64,000 bases of DNA, taken from Epinephelus fuscoguttatus (Eukaryota > Chordata > Actinopteri > Perciformes > Serranidae). Shown here one piece after another: positions 62,501-64,000 of the stretch. Within the stretch, counting starts at the first letter, position 1. Each line of letters opens with the position of its first letter. The stretch spans positions 21,564,537 to 21,628,536 of the forward strand of contig NC_064767.1 of NCBI RefSeq assembly GCF_011397635.1. Reading direction: 5' to 3'. The translations under genes were made by a program, and so were the position numbers. Below the pieces are notes generated by a model. That model saw nothing but the letters and a program-made list of their open reading frames with translations, did not search any database and was not told where the DNA came from.

Positions 62501-62921
62501 CTTGCAGCCTCGCTCTGACCAAAGCCTGCCGACCCCGCCCTTGCTCTCAGGGGCTCGTCCTTCTACCAGCCCTGCTGCCACCCTGACTGGGCCTGCGCAC
62601 AACCAGAACCCCGTCCTCAGCAAGCTCCTCATGGCTGACCAGGATGCTCCTCTTGACCTCACCATCAAGAGGCCCCCGGCTGTGCCTACCGAACAAGGTA
62701 GTGTGAACTTGAATACATCAGTAACAGGCCAGCTTGTTCGTGACTGAGCTAGTGCACTGGTGACGGGCCAGTCTGATCTTAACATTGAATCTAAATGGAG
62801 TTTTTTCCTGTCTTTTTGTAACAGATGGAGTTCTTGACTTATCTATCAAAAAGAATCGTAATAGCAGCAGCCTGCCTGTCCGCAGTCCCTGCCTTTCTCC
62901 AGTTACATCAACGCTCAAAGG
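47508..62921 (+). CDS. lcor: Ligand-dependent nuclear receptor corepressor, first six coding exons (partial)
   Basis: LCOR binds ligand-activated nuclear receptors and recruits CtBP and HDACs to repress transcription. Coding exons: 47508-47604, 60044-60109, 61592-61671, 61933-62065, 62377-62697, 62825-62921; phases match at every junction and the frame is open for 264 codons, ending in a donor (GG/GTAAGC), so the gene continues past the window. The N-terminal block [19 protein letters not shown], then [10 protein letters not shown] and [15 protein letters not shown], are shared with LCOR/LCORL long forms. The receptor-binding box LSKLL is at residues 206-210. CtBP-type motifs PLDLT (217-221) and VLDLS (235-239) follow. 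The [13 protein letters not shown] context identifies LCOR rather than LCORL. The DNA-binding helix-turn-helix lies outside the window. Intron 1 is 12.4 kb. Confidence 0.94.
50456..50680 (-). mobile_element. tRNA-derived SINE with target duplication, copy 2
   Basis: The same family as the copy at 40039-40254, in the same minus orientation. Box A-like GGTAGCTTAGTGGAT and box B-like CGAGTTCGACTCC are readable on the minus strand, and the A-tail appears as T run 50466-50480. ACAACAAACCTTT is repeated at 50456-50468 and 50668-50680. It lies inside MITE copy 3. Confidence 0.85.
50965..51150 (-). mobile_element. Degraded SINE copy 3
   Basis: GGGGAAGACATGCCGCAAAG, ATACATGGGGCACCTGCTCT and ACCAGGTAGGCTC line up with the two better SINE copies on the minus strand. 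Box B is mutated (TAGGTTTGATTCC on the minus strand) and no target duplication is clear, so this copy is older. Confidence 0.65.
52331..60043. other. Remainder of lcor intron 1
   Basis: No further exon was recognised in this 7.7 kb. Small repeat fragments are likely, for example around 56300-56730 (GTGCTGTATACAACATTCAG onwards). The stretch at about 57680-58300 has no obvious repeat content and a mixed, AT-rich but non-simple composition; it is a candidate conserved regulatory block (see findings). Open frames in the region look random. Confidence 0.4.
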
Positions 62922-64000
62922 GTAAGCTATATTTCTTTTTAGTTTTCAGTCCGTAAGCAGTAATGTTTTTGAGGTTATGTTACACTGTATTTTAGGATGA
63001 CTCACAATATGAATTTGTAACGAACGGTTACATGTAGTGGCATCAATGCATTGGCGTTGGCTTGGGCCTGAAATTTGAATTCTGAAATTGGAGATCACTC
63101 AGCCGGTTGGTGGCTTGATGAAAATGAACAGCAACAAACTGGGCTGTGCTAACAGAAGGGATTTAAGCCACAAAGAAACATTCTAGTACCTCCTTGTGGG
63201 TGCAGTGTGTATCATGCTGCCATTAAAAATATATGACCTCTCAGACTTAAAATTATTGCAGCTGCCCGGTCCTCATGTTTTGTCTGACCTGTCACTGGTA
63301 TAGCCAGCCAGGGACTGAAGGGTAACATCTTGTTAGTTTGTGAACTACTGTGGCTTAAAAGGACTCTGTTAGCTTGGCCTTGTTTTTGGTTTCTGTTCAT
63401 TATTGTCTGGCAAGGCACCGGCTGGTTTGATAATGATGATTTACTACAGGACTTGCAGCCTTGATGATATTATTTTCTTGCATTTTGCCATACCTTTTGT
63501 CCAAAAAAAGAGATCAGTAACAGATTCCAGGATAAATAAAGCCAGGAGAAACTGCTCCTTGAGGACTAAAACCCTGCACAAATGCAGTAGACAGTAGATA
63601 TATGCTGTCATTTAAACACAGTCCTCAGAGACTTAAACGATTCCCAGTGATAAGGTAGTGCTCTAGTAGAGGTGTTTAAATTAATCCACACTTGCACACC
63701 ATGTTACTTGTCCAAGAAAAGATTGCATGCAGTTGTTTTAATCTCAAAAACGTAAGCATTGCTTGTATGCCTATTACCATGCTGGTAACACGAGTAGTTT
63801 TCAAACATTTGAGACGATATCTTTATTTTTATATTATTTATGTTATTGTTTAGTTTTGTTCTGTTTTGTTTTGTTCTGTTTTTCTTGAGAGCAAAGCCTC
63901 TTGATACTGTTATACCCATCTGGGCTTGAATGTGTCTATGTTTAAACTTTTATTTGGATTAATTAAGCACCAGTGGCTTTGCATGCTCCTCTTCTGCTGC
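62922..64000 (+). other. lcor intron 6 (continues past the window)
   Basis: After the donor at 62922 no further exon was found before the right edge. The sequence is ordinary AT-rich intron with a TTTTGTTTTGTTCTG-type run near 63850-63880. Confidence 0.6.

Overview
This is vertebrate nuclear DNA, almost certainly from a teleost and probably a percomorph. Coding sequence is split into short exons by GT-AG introns, and the space between is AT-rich and full of fish-type repeats: a Tc1-like transposon, hAT elements, palindromic MITEs, tRNA-derived SINEs, LINE tails and long TG runs. No operons, CRISPR arrays, rRNA genes or functional tRNA genes are visible.

Five protein-coding genes were assembled exon by exon from sequence and family knowledge. 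From left to right they are hps1 (+, 12164-20957, 17 coding exons, 680 aa), an ST3Gal III/V-type alpha-2,3-sialyltransferase (-, 25238-21871, 7 coding exons, 392 aa), ankrd2 (+, 28683-33076, 8 coding exons, 267 aa), morn4 (-, 42112-39665, 4 coding exons, 146 aa) and the first six coding exons of lcor (+, 47508-62921, continuing past the right edge). As I recall the human map, HPS1, ANKRD2, MORN4 and LCOR lie close together on 10q24, so this looks like a conserved vertebrate block with a sialyltransferase added or retained. The genes do unrelated jobs: organelle trafficking, ganglioside or glycan sialylation, muscle stress signalling, a myosin-III adaptor and nuclear-receptor corepression.

Region by region: 1-12 kb has no confident gene and holds a foldback MITE, a large MITE carrying a LINE tail, a hAT MITE with an 8-bp target duplication and a nearly complete Tc1-like element. 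Next come hps1 and the sialyltransferase, tail to tail with facing poly(A) signals 24 bp apart. From 25 to 28.5 kb lie a 2.1-kb hAT-like element and TG microsatellites, ending at a TATA/MCAT-type promoter for ankrd2. From 33 to 47 kb are morn4 and several MITEs. From 47.5 kb to the end is lcor, with a 12.4-kb first intron.

I did not find an undescribed multi-gene system. The most interesting observations are small: an AT-AC (U12-type) intron in hps1, a GC-AG intron in morn4, a pure poly(T) tract flanked by an 18-bp direct repeat just upstream of an hps1 exon, a Tc1-like element whose inverted repeats run into its transposase gene, and several otherwise different palindromic MITE families that share TTAAAGG ends.
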